DNA of 64,000 bases from Mycobacterium sp. 852014-50255_SCH5639931 (GTDB lineage: Bacteria; Actinomycetota; Actinomycetes; Mycobacteriales; Mycobacteriaceae). A program made the translations under genes and the position numbers. Positions 26,678-35,165 of this stretch are shown piece after piece; positions within the stretch are counted from its first letter, which is position 1, and every line of letters starts with the position of its first letter. The stretch spans positions 62,001-126,000 of the forward strand of contig NZ_LZSV01000011.1 of NCBI RefSeq assembly GCF_001665605.1. The letters are read 5' to 3'. The notes under the pieces were generated by a model. It was not told where the DNA came from and ran no database searches. It saw only the letters and a program-made list of their open reading frames with translations.

Positions 26678-26732
26678 AGCAGGCTCCGGCCATAGGCCGG
26701 ATAGTACACAGGCCACAACGTATCGCTCTGTA

Positions 26733-26799
26733 TATACGTTTTTGTCACGTTTCTCTTGCGTTCGGCTGCTGTGTCTGTATACGCTTTTGCCTACGTTTC
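26733..26799. promoter_or_regulatory. Direct repeat between the Rv0023-like gene and whiB5; candidate operator
   Basis: Two similar copies, 26733-26753 and 26778-26799, share TATACG(T/C)TTTTG followed by ACGTTTC and are offset by about 45 bases, roughly four helical turns. A further GTATCG lies just upstream. The region is AT-rich and placed where a regulator could control both divergent genes. Binding by the XRE protein or a WhiB-partner factor is inference. Confidence 0.5.
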
Positions 26800-26820
26800 A
26801 AGCTCGACAAGGAGACCGAC

Positions 26821-27237
26821 ATGGGACACCCCTGCGCTACCAACCCGGAACTGTGGTTCGGCTACCCCGACGACGACGGTGGCGACGGCGCGGCCAAGGC
26901 CCGTGCGTACGAGCGGTCGGCCGTCGAGGCGCGCATCCAGTGTCTGCGGCGCTGCCCGCTGGCGCAGCAGCGTCGGTGCGCCCAACATGCCATCGCGCAC
27001 CGCGAGGAGTACGGCGTGTGGGCCGGCGTCAAACTTCCCGGGGGTCAATACCGCAAGCGCGAGCAGCTCGCCCAGGCCCACGACATCCTGCGGCGCATCG
27101 CGTCCGGCGAGATCAACTCACGCCAGCTACCGGAGAACGCGGCCCTGCTCGCCAACCACGAACATGAGGCCGTTCCGGTGACCGCGGTGGTGTTGCACCT
27201 GCCCCTGGCGCAAGTGGGGCCCCGCTCCGCGGCCTGA
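26821..27237 (+). CDS. whiB5: WhiB-family iron-sulfur regulator WhiB5
   Basis: A 138-aa WhiB protein, matching Mtb Rv0022c (139 aa) in place and length. The four iron-sulfur ligands are Cys5, Cys41, Cys45 and Cys53 (C...CxxxC...C), followed by the GVWAG turn (residues 65-69) and a basic stretch used for DNA or sigma-factor contact. WhiB proteins act with sigma-A and respond to oxidants or nitric oxide. AAGGAG at 26809-26814 supports ATG 26821. It is divergent from the ESX-associated operon. Confidence 0.93.
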   Translation: MGHPCATNPELWFGYPDDDGGDGAAKARAYERSAVEARIQCLRRCPLAQQRRCAQHAIAHREEYGVWAGVKLPGGQYRKREQLAQAHDILRRIASGEINSRQLPENAALLANHEHEAVPVTAVVLHLPLAQVGPRSAA

Positions 27238-27325
27238 CGTTCCGTCCCGGGTACAGCCGTTTGCTGACTTAGCCAACGGGGTAGAGCTTCGGCACGAACG
27301 AGTCTGTCCACCAAAGGCGGGATCC

Positions 27326-28708
27326 ATGACGTTCGACCTGACCCCGACGGCGGCGCAGCACGACCTGGCCCGGCGGACCCACGAGTTCGCCGAAGAAGTG
27401 ATCCGCCCGGTGGCGCTCCACTACGACCAACGGCAGGAGTTTCCGTGGCCGGTCCTGGAGGAGGCGGCCCAGCGCGGCTTTTACAGCCCCTTGTTCTACC
27501 GCGACCTGATCGGCGATCCGACCGGCCTCTCGTTGCCGATGTTCATGGAGGAGCTGTTCTGGGGCTGCGCGGGGATCGGGTTGGCGATCGTAATGCCGGC
27601 GCTGGCTCTGTCGGCGATCGGGCAGGCAGCATCTCCGGAGCAGATGTTGGAATGGGCGCCCGAATGCTTCGGCACACCAGGCGATCTCAAGCTTGCCGCG
27701 CTGGCGATCTCGGAACCCGAGGGCGGCAGCGACGTACGGAATCTGCGCACTCACGCGCGCCGCGACGGTGATGACTGGATCATCGACGGCCACAAGATGT
27801 GGATCGGAAACGGCGGGATCGCCAACGTGCACGTGGTCAACGCGGTGGTCGACGAGGAACTAGGCCATCGTGGTCAGGCGCTGTTTGTGGTGCCCGGTGG
27901 CACCCCCGGGCTCAGACTCGTGCGCAAGCTGGACAAGCTCGGCTGCCGTGCGTCACACACCGCGGAGTTGCTGTTCGAAGGCGTCCGCGTACCGGGCGCC
28001 AATTTGCTTGGGGGACAGGATAAATTAGAGCACAAACTCGCCAAAGCGCGCGAAGTGGTTGCGGGCGCAAAGCGATCGGGCTCAGCGACATTGGGCACGT
28101 TCGAGCAGACGCGGCCGATGGTGGCCGCCCAGGCCATCGGGATCGCGCGCGCCGCGCTCGAGTACGCGACGGCGTACGCCACGGAGCGCGAGGCGTTCGG
28201 CGGACCGATCATCGACAACCAAGGCATCGCCTTCCCGCTGGCCGAGCTGGCCACCCAGATCGACGCGGCGCGGCTCTTGACCTGGCGGGCGTCGTGGATG
28301 GCAGCCAACAACGTTGCCTTCGAGCGCGGGGAAGGCTCGATGTCGAAGATGGCCGCCAGCGAGGTCGCCGTCAAGGCCACCGAACGCGCCATTCAAACCA
28401 TGGGCGGCTGGGGCTACATCACCGATCACCCGGTGGAGAAGTGGTATCGGGATGCCAAGCTATACACCATTTTTGAGGGCACGAGCGAGATTCAGCGGAT
28501 GGTGATCGCGAACGCGCTGGGTGCCGCCGTCGGCACGCCGCCACTGCATGTGGTGCTCGAGCCGTCCGGCGGCCCGCTGAACCGGGTTTTCGGTCGCGGC
28601 ACCCCGCTACGCTCCCGCGTCGCCGACACAGCGCTTTCCATGCAGGACCGGGTGCCCGAACCCGTCATGCGGCTGGCCATGAAGGTGCTCCGACCGCCAG
28701 GGAAGTAA
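27326..28708 (+). CDS. Acyl-CoA dehydrogenase family protein
   Basis: A 460-aa FAD enzyme of the acyl-CoA dehydrogenase superfamily, oxidising acyl-CoA to 2-enoyl-CoA. Supporting stretches: LAALAISEPEGGSDVRNLRT (flavin/substrate site), WIIDGHKMWIGNGGIANVHV, and IQTMGGWGYITDHPVEKWYR with the C-terminal IFEGTSEIQRM signature. It is longer than the usual 380-400 aa because of a C-terminal extension from about residue 400. AAGGCGG precedes ATG 27326. It and the next two genes lie where I recall a single unrelated gene (Rv0021c) in Mtb, so they appear lineage-specific. Confidence 0.9.
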   Translation: MTFDLTPTAAQHDLARRTHEFAEEVIRPVALHYDQRQEFPWPVLEEAAQRGFYSPLFYRDLIGDPTGLSLPMFMEELFWGCAGIGLAIVMPALALSAIGQAASPEQMLEWAPECFGTPGDLKLAALAISEPEGGSDVRNLRTHARRDGDDWIIDGHKMWIGNGGIANVHVVNAVVDEELGHRGQALFVVPGGTPGLRLVRKLDKLGCRASHTAELLFEGVRVPGANLLGGQDKLEHKLAKAREVVAGAKRSGSATLGTFEQTRPMVAAQAIGIARAALEYATAYATEREAFGGPIIDNQGIAFPLAELATQIDAARLLTWRASWMAANNVAFERGEGSMSKMAASEVAVKATERAIQTMGGWGYITDHPVEKWYRDAKLYTIFEGTSEIQRMVIANALGAAVGTPPLHVVLEPSGGPLNRVFGRGTPLRSRVADTALSMQDRVPEPVMRLAMKVLRPPGK

Positions 28709-28735
28709 CGGGGTTTGGGTACGGTCGAATGGACC

Positions 28736-29719
28736 ATGAGCAACCTTGAGTCGGCACCCGTCGAACTCGCCTGCGCTACCTCGCCAGGCGTGGGCACCGA
28801 GGTGTTGACGCCCAGGGAGGTTCCACTGGGCGGCCCGCGGGCCATGCGGGTGCAGCGCACGCTTCCGCAACGGAACCGTTCGCTGATCGGGGCGTGGTGT
28901 TTCATCGACCATTACGGCCCGACGTCGGCGCGCATGGACGTTCCACCTCATCCGCACACCGGACTACAAACGGTCAGTTGGTTGTTCAGTGGGGAAGTGG
29001 AGCACAACGACAGCGCCGGAGTGCATGCGGCAGTACGGCCGGGCGAGCTCAACCTCATGACTGCGGGTGCCGGTATCTGTCATTCCGAGGTGTCGGTTAC
29101 GTCGCCGGCAGCCTTGCACGGTGTCCAGCTCTGGGTGGCGCTTCCCGATTCCGATCGCGACACCGGCCGCGACTTCGCCCACTACGTGCCCGAGCCGGTG
29201 TTGCTTGCCGGCGCGACGGCGCGAGTGTTCCTCGGCGGACTGGCCGGCACCCGGTCACCGGTGCATACGTTCACGCCGCTGCTGGGCGCGCAGATCGATC
29301 TCGACACCGGCGCTCGCCTGGACATCGATGTCGACCCGGCATTCGAACACGGCGTGCTCTGCGATCTGGGCGCCGTGCGGGTGGAGGAGACCGCGCTGGC
29401 GGTTGCCGAACTCGCCTACCTGAGCCCCGGTGCTTCGTCGCTGCACCTGCGCAACGTGGGGGATCGGCCCGGCCGGGTACTCCTGCTCGGCGGCACACCG
29501 TTCACTGAAGAACTAGTGATGTGGTGGAACTTCGTCGGGCGAAGCCACGACGACATCGTGGGTTACCGCGAACTGTGGGTGGACGGCGACGAACGCTTCG
29601 GCGCCGTCCACGGCTATCGGGGTTCGCTCACCCGATTGCCCGTCCCGCCGCTGCCGACCACGCGGCTGCGGCCTCGACCCGTACCGCAACGAAAGGAAGG
29701 CAACCATGACCGCCGATAA
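28736..29719 (+). CDS. Pirin-family bicupin protein
   Basis: A 327-aa pirin homologue. The N-terminal cupin carries the metal-binding pattern in PPHPHTGLQTVSWLFSGEVE and the later His/Glu pair in GAGICHSEVSV. Some bacterial pirins have quercetinase activity or act as redox-sensing partners; the activity here is unknown. ATG 28736 was chosen over an upstream start at 28715 because family alignment begins near there. Its 3' end overlaps the GNAT gene by 14 bases, implying cotranscription. Confidence 0.87.
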   Translation: MSNLESAPVELACATSPGVGTEVLTPREVPLGGPRAMRVQRTLPQRNRSLIGAWCFIDHYGPTSARMDVPPHPHTGLQTVSWLFSGEVEHNDSAGVHAAVRPGELNLMTAGAGICHSEVSVTSPAALHGVQLWVALPDSDRDTGRDFAHYVPEPVLLAGATARVFLGGLAGTRSPVHTFTPLLGAQIDLDTGARLDIDVDPAFEHGVLCDLGAVRVEETALAVAELAYLSPGASSLHLRNVGDRPGRVLLLGGTPFTEELVMWWNFVGRSHDDIVGYRELWVDGDERFGAVHGYRGSLTRLPVPPLPTTRLRPRPVPQRKEGNHDRR

Positions 29720-30038
29720 GACCGGAGCAGAAGCGACCGTCAGCCTCGAGGAGGGCCGGTACACAATTGCCGTGGAAGGCAAGCAAGTCGGCCTCGCCGA
29801 CTTCGCCGACCGCGGCGACCAGCGCGTCTTCTACCACACCGAAATCGACCCAGCGTATGGCGGACGCGGCCTGGCGACCATCCTCGTCGAGGAGGCGCTC
29901 AACGAGGCCCGCGGCGAAGGCAAGCGCATCGTCCCCGTGTGCTCGATGATCGGCACCGTGCTCAAGAAGCACCCCGAGTTCGACGACATCACCGATGCCG
30001 TTACGCCGGAGATTCAGCGGTGGGTGCGGTCGTCGTAA
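29706..30038 (+). CDS. Small GNAT-like acetyltransferase (NATD1/YidJ type)
   Basis: A 110-aa single-domain protein of the short Gcn5-related family. The pattern FYHTEIDPAYGGRGLATILV, then EEALNEARGEGKRIVPVCSM, contains the acetyl-CoA pyrophosphate loop (GGRGLA), and HPEFDD near the end is typical of the NATD1-like group. ATG 29706 lies within the end of the pirin gene. AAAGGAAGG precedes it as a ribosome site. The acceptor substrate is not known. Confidence 0.87.
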   Translation: MTADKTGAEATVSLEEGRYTIAVEGKQVGLADFADRGDQRVFYHTEIDPAYGGRGLATILVEEALNEARGEGKRIVPVCSMIGTVLKKHPEFDDITDAVTPEIQRWVRSS

Positions 30039-30073
30039 ATTCAGCAGAGTTCGGCTTTTACCATGACCTAGTC

Positions 30074-30559
30074 CTATGAAAGGCCCTTACTGGCTAGGTC
30101 GAGGATCTCTTCCGCAGACCATTTCATAATGTGACTAAAGATCGTTGCGTCCCCGATTACAAGTACCGCGCAGGCGCCATCCCGGCATAATTCGATATTG
30201 CCCTTTTCCAGTTCAGCGACTTGCACATCAGGCGCGTACCCAAGCCCATAGAGATCGGCACCGAGTGCGCCTGAAGCGAGGTCGGAACGAGCGGAAGTAA
30301 CCCAATCCCATACCAGGTACTTCTCGACCAACTCGAATGTCGAAAATTTAGCGACGCCATTACGCCGCTGCCCACGGTCGTCAACTATGTCGACACTCCA
30401 ACCTCCGTCGCCATCACGAAGGTGCACTGAATAGTCGCTAGATGTGAAAGCGATCTCACAGTCGTCACAACTCATCGACGTAGACGGATTGGTCAACCCC
30501 GCCCGGGGCGCCCACAACAACCAATTATTTGATAATCGAGAGAAGTTCGCCATTTTCAC
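30074..30559 (-). CDS. Imm61-like immunity protein for the adjacent TNT toxin
   Basis: A 161-aa protein of mixed alpha/beta composition, richer in Asp, Trp and AT codons than its neighbours. I associate its pattern (FSRLSNNWLLWAPRAGLTNP at the start, WDWVTSARSDLA centrally) with the mycobacterial Imm61 family. Its ATG at 30559 overlaps the stop of the upstream toxin gene by four bases (ATGA), which ensures co-expression. By analogy with the CpnT/IFT pair it should bind and neutralise the C-terminal NAD+-cleaving domain. The family call is from recognition; the role is inferred from context. Confidence 0.7.
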   Translation of the reverse strand: MKMANFSRLSNNWLLWAPRAGLTNPSTSMSCDDCEIAFTSSDYSVHLRDGDGGWSVDIVDDRGQRRNGVAKFSTFELVEKYLVWDWVTSARSDLASGALGADLYGLGYAPDVQVAELEKGNIELCRDGACAVLVIGDATIFSHIMKWSAEEILDLASKGLS

Positions 30560-32490
30560 CGTACCCGTACCAATACTCCATAACGTTGCAGTTCAAGCAC
30601 CGTACCATTTGTGCCGTCTGGTTTGATGATTCGGAATTGTTGGCCGCCGCCAGGCTGATGGAACCAAGGCGCTACTTCAGACTGTTCGATGTGCCAGCCA
30701 GGAGGTAGGCGCGATGGGTCCCCCACGGCGTACTCAAAGTAGGGCTTAACAGCACTTTCTGGCGGCAGTGACAGTTCAGCGAAGGGCGTTCCTTCGGGGG
30801 CTAAATAAGCCCCAAAAGGGCTACCAAAACGGCCGAGAATGGTGCCCGGTTTAAGGGCCGCATCGGGAATGACGGTACCCGGCACGGCATATGGTTTGGT
30901 CGCCAGCATGTCGTCGGGATAGGACAAACTGCCGTCAGCCTCGGTGAATTCTGGGCCGGGTTCGACCGCGTGGTATCCGTGGAACAACTCGTGCTCAGGG
31001 GGTAATGGCGGCGGTGGCGGTGCATCGGGGCGTACCGGAGGCCTGGGGCTGTCCGGCGCCACAGGTACATGCGGACCCGCGGGAGCATGTTCGACGGGAA
31101 TCTCACCACCACCCGGGTGCGGCGCGTGCTCAACGACGGGTGGCGGCCCAGGATGGGCGGCGCCCGGCACGGGCTGCCCGCTGACATCAGGTAGTGGCGA
31201 GCCATGCGGGGGAAGGTCCGCTTCGGCGATCGCCGCGCGGATCTCGGCCGCGCTTAGTGCACGGGGGAGGACGTTGTCGGCGGAAAGGCCCTGCAGCGCT
31301 TCACGACTGAAGAGTGTCTTCAGGCCCTGCCAGGCCACCTCCCCGCCGGCCTTGAGTTCAGGCCCGCCGACGGCCAGCGTGATAGCGCTCCACAGCGGCT
31401 CGGGGGTGGCTTCCACCTTCCCGGGATCCGGTGTGCGCATGCCGGTCAACTTGCCGCCGCTGAACGCATAGGACGTCTCGGTCGCTTGATCGAAGAATTC
31501 GCCCGTGCCGTCCTTGAGCTGGCCGAAAACCTGCACCGGCTGGCCGTCGACCTTGTAGGTGAACATGAAATGGCCGTCGGGAGTGGTGCTCACCGACGCC
31601 GGATCGATGCTGTTGTAGTTGGGGATCTTGCCCAGGTCGTCGAGGGCTTTGGCTAGATCGGCCTTGAGCTTGGGAAGCCGGGCGCTGGCTGCTTCCCCTT
31701 CCGGAGAACCAGGCCCGTGCGCATAGAGGTCCGCCATAGCCTTATCCAGGGCAGTCTGCGCGGCACGCACCTTGCCCATCTGATCCACCACCGCCTGGTC
31801 GGTGATCTGCCGAATATTGGCGAGCGCATTGCGCTGTTCCTCCGACGGCGGGGCTACGCCGTCACTATCGAGGCCATGCAGCGGGGCCCCGTCGTACCCA
31901 TCGGTGTGCAAGCCATCCAGAGATTTCTGCAGTGAGTTGGAGTAGCCGTGGCGGATCGACAGCATCTGAGCGAGAGCCGCTTTCGTGTCCCGCAGTGCGT
32001 CTTCTTCACACGTTCTGATGAAGGCGTGCAGGGCATCCACGTCCGCCGCGCTGAGGTGTTTGTCTTGCAACATCGCGGCGGCTTGGCACAGCAAGTTGGA
32101 GATCGCCTGCAGCTGGGAGTCCAAATTCGCGATCTGTGCGGCGCCGGCTTGTTGCGCTTCGGCCAAGCCCGCGGCGATGTTCTCCAGATCGGCACCGATC
32201 TTGGGTAATTGAAGGGACTGCGCTCCCAACGATTTCGTCACCCGCTGCACTTCGGCGGTGTGGTTGATCGGGTGGTCGCCGGTCTGATTGTTCCACGCGG
32301 CGTCGAAACGGCTGCGGGCTTGCTCGAACGCGTGGTCGGCCTCTGCCGTGCAACGACCGGCCTCGCGAAAGACCTCGGCCAGATTGGAAATCTGCAACGG
32401 ATCGCCGGCCTGCAGGCTGCGGTTGATCGCCCATGGGTCACCGCCGGCCTCAGCGATCAGCGCATCAATGTCTATGTACGGCAGGCCCAT
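30556..32490 (-). CDS. Polymorphic toxin with C-terminal TNT (NAD+ glycohydrolase) domain
   Basis: A 644-aa protein. Residues 1-290 are helical with WXG100/LXG-like character (AAWNNQTGD near 64-72). Residues 290-400 form a conserved middle. Residues 425-505 are a Pro-rich linker. Residues 510-644 match the tuberculosis necrotizing toxin domain. Arg554 and Tyr562, eight residues apart in GRFGSPFGAYL, and a Gln in PGGGQQF (617/618) correspond to the essential Arg757, Tyr765 and Gln822 that I recall for CpnT. The predicted activity is hydrolysis of NAD+ (or NADP+) in a target cell. No signal peptide, so secretion would be of type VII. The immunity gene overlaps its stop. It is absent at this locus in Mtb. 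Confidence 0.85.
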   Translation of the reverse strand: MGLPYIDIDALIAEAGGDPWAINRSLQAGDPLQISNLAEVFREAGRCTAEADHAFEQARSRFDAAWNNQTGDHPINHTAEVQRVTKSLGAQSLQLPKIGADLENIAAGLAEAQQAGAAQIANLDSQLQAISNLLCQAAAMLQDKHLSAADVDALHAFIRTCEEDALRDTKAALAQMLSIRHGYSNSLQKSLDGLHTDGYDGAPLHGLDSDGVAPPSEEQRNALANIRQITDQAVVDQMGKVRAAQTALDKAMADLYAHGPGSPEGEAASARLPKLKADLAKALDDLGKIPNYNSIDPASVSTTPDGHFMFTYKVDGQPVQVFGQLKDGTGEFFDQATETSYAFSGGKLTGMRTPDPGKVEATPEPLWSAITLAVGGPELKAGGEVAWQGLKTLFSREALQGLSADNVLPRALSAAEIRAAIAEADLPPHGSPLPDVSGQPVPGAAHPGPPPVVEHAPHPGGGEIPVEHAPAGPHVPVAPDSPRPPVRPDAPPPPPLPPEHELFHGYHAVEPGPEFTEADGSLSYPDDMLATKPYAVPGTVIPDAALKPGTILGRFGSPFGAYLAPEGTPFAELSLPPESAVKPYFEYAVGDPSRLPPGWHIEQSEVAPWFHQPGGGQQFRIIKPDGTNGTVLELQRYGVLVRVR

Positions 32491-32679
32491 AGCACCGCCC
32501 GTGGCTGTGCGGCGCTACGCAGATCTCGCCTAATGAGCCGCGAAGCATGAAGGTCCGCCGAACCCGGGCGTACAGCCGCGACAAACATTGCCACCCCTCC
32601 TGAGCTGCCAATTACGCTACTAACGGGAACGGAGACGTCAATTCACTTCGCCGACGCGCGTTTAGGGGGTCAAAAAGAT

Positions 32680-32925
32680 ATGGCGCTGTTGTTGCTCGTC
32701 CTCAAGGTTGCGTTGATCGCCTTCATCGTCGTAGGAACCGGAGTTCTGATTGCCCGCGCGATTAGGCGTTCCCGGACGAACAGATTGGATCCGCGGTGGA
32801 AGGGGCGCAGCGCCCAACCCGGTTACGAGGCGTCGGCGCACGGCGCTATGCCGAATACACCGCTTCCAGAGTGGGCCTACTGGGACGATGAGGACGACGA
32901 ACACGGCGACGGCCGGCTGCGTTGA
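32680..32925 (+). CDS. Small single-pass membrane protein, unknown function
   Basis: An 81-aa protein with one strong N-terminal membrane segment (MALLLLVLKVALIAFIVVGT, about residues 2-26) followed by a basic stretch (RAIRRSRTNR) and an acidic tail (DDEDDEHGD). This topology predicts a cytoplasmic C-terminus. It is divergent from the TNT toxin gene with 189 bases between starts and lies 113 bases before the tRNA-Leu. A link to toxin export or immunity is possible by position only. No family was recognised. Confidence 0.55.
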   Translation: MALLLLVLKVALIAFIVVGTGVLIARAIRRSRTNRLDPRWKGRSAQPGYEASAHGAMPNTPLPEWAYWDDEDDEHGDGRLR

Positions 32926-33038
32926 GGACGTAGGACGTAGTTGCGCCCTGAAGAACACGGCCCGGAAAGCACGAAGGTCACGAGCTCCTTGCGGAGTTCG
33001 TGACCTCAGCGCATGCGGCTCGGGGAACCGCTCCAATG

Positions 33039-33121
33039 TGGGCGAAGGGGGACTTGAACCCCCACGTCCCGAAGGACACTGGCACCTGAAGCCAGCGCGT
33101 CTGCCATTCCGCCACTCGCCC
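33039..33121 (-). tRNA. leuT: tRNA-Leu (anticodon CAG)
   Basis: On the minus strand an 83-base tRNA folds with acceptor arms GGGCGAG and TTCGCCC, discriminator A, an anticodon stem CTGGC/GCCAG enclosing loop TTCAGGT (anticodon CAG), a short variable arm as expected for Leu (TGTCCTTCGGGACG), and a T-arm with GTTCAAGTC. The 3' CCA is not encoded. It decodes CUG codons. In Mtb a tRNA-Leu lies beside fhaA, and I use its symbol by that synteny. Confidence 0.93.
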
Positions 33122-33364
33122 GGAAAAACAACCGATGGACCATACCACTCTAATCGCCGCATTCCCCAACCCGCCTGGTCGGGCCTGGAAGCCGTGGGGC
33201 GCTGGGGGACAACGCGTCTGAACAGGGCCGACGCAGTTCTCAGAGTTTCGACGGTGCCGCCGCATGGTGCTGTCCCGATACCATGCTGGAGTGGGAGCTC
33301 ACCGCGTGAATCGTTTGCCGCGCGCCGGCGACATGCCGTGGCAAGTGCGGGCGAACGCCAGCGC

Positions 33365-35041
33365 ATGAGTAGCCAACGGGGGCTGGCGGCGCGGATCGAG
33401 CGCAAGCTCGAGGCGACCGTCGACAACGCGTTCGCCCGGGTCTTCGGCGGCTCGATCGTTCCGCAGGAGGTGGAGGCGTTGCTGCGCCGCGAAGCCCGCG
33501 ACGGTGTCCGGACGCTGCAGGGCGATCGCCTTTTGGCCCCCAACGAATACATCATTACCCTCGGTAGGCACGACTTCGAGAAGGTGGGCGCCGACCCCGG
33601 TCTCACGTCGGGCGCTTTCGCTAGGTACTTGGCCGACTACATCCATGAACAGGGGTGGCAAACGTATGGTGAGGTGGTCGTCCGGTTCGAGCAGTCGTCG
33701 AGCCTGCGAACCGGCCAGTACCGCGCCCGTGGTGCTGTCAACCCCGATGTGCAGCCCCGCCCGACGGTCAACGATCCCGTCCGGCCACAATCAAATAGTG
33801 CGTTCGGCGCAGAACGAGGAGTAGCACCAATGACTGACGATTCGAGCTACCGCGGGGCTCAGGGGCCGGGGCGGCCCAGCGACGAGCATTACGACGACCG
33901 CTACGGGCGTCCGCAAGAGGGTGGCCCGGAACCGCAGGGGGGACCTGATCCACGCGGTGGGTATCCGCCCGAGCAGGGCGGCTATCCGCCGCAGCAGGGC
34001 TACCCGCCACCCCGTCCCGAGCAGCAGGGCGGCTACCCCGAGCAGCAGGGCGGCTACCCCGAGCAAGGTGGCTACCAAGGCCCCGGCGGCGGCTACCCCG
34101 ACCAACGCGGCTACCAAGCCGGCCAGGGCGGTTACCCCGAACAGCGCGGCTATCAAGGCGGCCAGGGCGGCTACCCCGAGCAGGGCCAGGGCGGTTACCC
34201 GCCGCAGTACGAGCAGCGGCCTCCCGCGCCCGGCGGGTACGGCGGCCAAGGCTACGACCAGGGCTACCGCCAGGGCGGTGCGTACGGCCCTCCTGCCGGC
34301 GGTCAGCCCGGCGGCGGCCAGCAGGGCTACGCCGGGTACGGCGAATACGGGCGCGGACCGGCCCGCCCCGAGGAGGGTGGCTACGCTCCGCCCGAGCAGC
34401 GGCCGGCCTACCCCGAGCAGGGTGCCGGGTACGAGCAGGGCGGCGGCTACGAGCAGGGTGGCGGCTACGAGCAGGGTGGCGGCTACGAGCAGGGTGGCGG
34501 CTACGAGCAGGGATACCAGCAGGGCGGCGGATACGGCCGGCAGGACTACGGCCCCGGGGATTACACGCAGTACTCCGAGAACGTGCCGGGCGGGGGATAC
34601 CCCGGTCAAGGCGGATACGCCGAGCCCGCCCAACGCGACTACGAATATGGCCAGCAGGCCGAGTACGCCCAGCCGAGTGAGTACGGCCAGCCCGCCGACT
34701 ACGGGCAGCCGGCCGGTGGCTACGGCGGTTACGGCGGCGGCTACGGCGCGGCCGGAACGACGGTCACCCTCCAGCTCGACGACGGCAGCGGCCGGACTTA
34801 TCAGCTGCGTGAGGGCTCCAACATCGTGGGCCGTGGACAAGACGCGCAGTTCCGGTTGCCCGACACCGGGGTGTCACGGCGTCACCTCGAGATCCGCTGG
34901 GACGGGCATGTCGCGCTCCTATCGGACCTGAACTCGACCAACGGCACCACTGTGAACAACGCGCCGGTGCAAGAGTGGCAGTTGGCGGACGGCGACGTGA
35001 TCCGTCTGGGCCACTCGGAGATCATCGTCCGGATCCACTAA
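33365..35041 (+). CDS. fhaA: FHA domain protein FhaA
   Basis: A 558-aa phosphothreonine-binding scaffold (Rv0020c, 527 aa in Mtb). Residues 1-125 are the DUF3662 head (ARIERKLEATVDNAFARVFG). Residues about 150-455 are a Gly/Tyr/Pro/Gln-rich linker with GGYPEQ and GGGYEQ repeats. Residues 465-558 are the C-terminal FHA domain with GRGQDAQ, the SRRH turn and the LNSTNGTTVN loop that reads pThr. In Mtb FhaA binds phosphorylated MviN and tunes peptidoglycan synthesis at poles and septa. ATG 33365 gives the conserved N-terminus. It precedes fhaB by 124 bases, so the downstream operon may have a promoter of its own. Confidence 0.96.
   Translation: MSSQRGLAARIERKLEATVDNAFARVFGGSIVPQEVEALLRREARDGVRTLQGDRLLAPNEYIITLGRHDFEKVGADPGLTSGAFARYLADYIHEQGWQTYGEVVVRFEQSSSLRTGQYRARGAVNPDVQPRPTVNDPVRPQSNSAFGAERGVAPMTDDSSYRGAQGPGRPSDEHYDDRYGRPQEGGPEPQGGPDPRGGYPPEQGGYPPQQGYPPPRPEQQGGYPEQQGGYPEQGGYQGPGGGYPDQRGYQAGQGGYPEQRGYQGGQGGYPEQGQGGYPPQYEQRPPAPGGYGGQGYDQGYRQGGAYGPPAGGQPGGGQQGYAGYGEYGRGPARPEEGGYAPPEQRPAYPEQGAGYEQGGGYEQGGGYEQGGGYEQGGGYEQGYQQGGGYGRQDYGPGDYTQYSENVPGGGYPGQGGYAEPAQRDYEYGQQAEYAQPSEYGQPADYGQPAGGYGGYGGGYGAAGTTVTLQLDDGSGRTYQLREGSNIVGRGQDAQFRLPDTGVSRRHLEIRWDGHVALLSDLNSTNGTTVNNAPVQEWQLADGDVIRLGHSEIIVRIH
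34423..34512 (+). repeat. Five 18-bp tandem repeats in fhaA (GGGYEQ coding VNTR)
   Basis: Units of 18 bases (core GGCGGCTACGAGCAGGG) occur at 34423, 34441, 34459, 34477 and 34495; the last three are identical, the second differs in its first base, and the first is more diverged. Each encodes GGGYEQ. In-frame copy-number change would lengthen or shorten the linker without disrupting the FHA domain. Confidence 0.9.
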
Positions 35042-35165
35042 ACGCGCTGGGCTCAACGCTGCCGTGCTTCGCCCCGCGTCGACCGCCGTCCAAGTATCGT
35101 GACGTTGCCGATGTGCTCGGGGTCACGGGCGCCAGGGGGACGACGCAGGACGGAAAGGACGCCAG

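Noticed and set aside
30065..30100. GACCTAG/CTAGGTC inverted repeat as a transcription terminator
   Set aside because: The arms are only 7 bp with a 22-base loop and no U-tract, and one arm lies inside the immunity gene end; support is too weak.
32926..33038. Integrated-element attachment site at the tRNA-Leu 3' end
   Set aside because: The tRNA is a common integration target and accessory genes lie nearby, but no integrase and no second copy of the tRNA 3' sequence were found in the window.
34423..34512. CRISPR or transposon-end repeats in fhaA
   Set aside because: The 18-bp units stay in frame and encode GGGYEQ; they are a coding tandem repeat.
33791..34840. 349-codon minus-strand frame opposite the fhaA linker
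   Set aside because: It is a Leu/Val/Ala-rich shadow of the Gly/Tyr/Gln repeat region; fhaA is certain.
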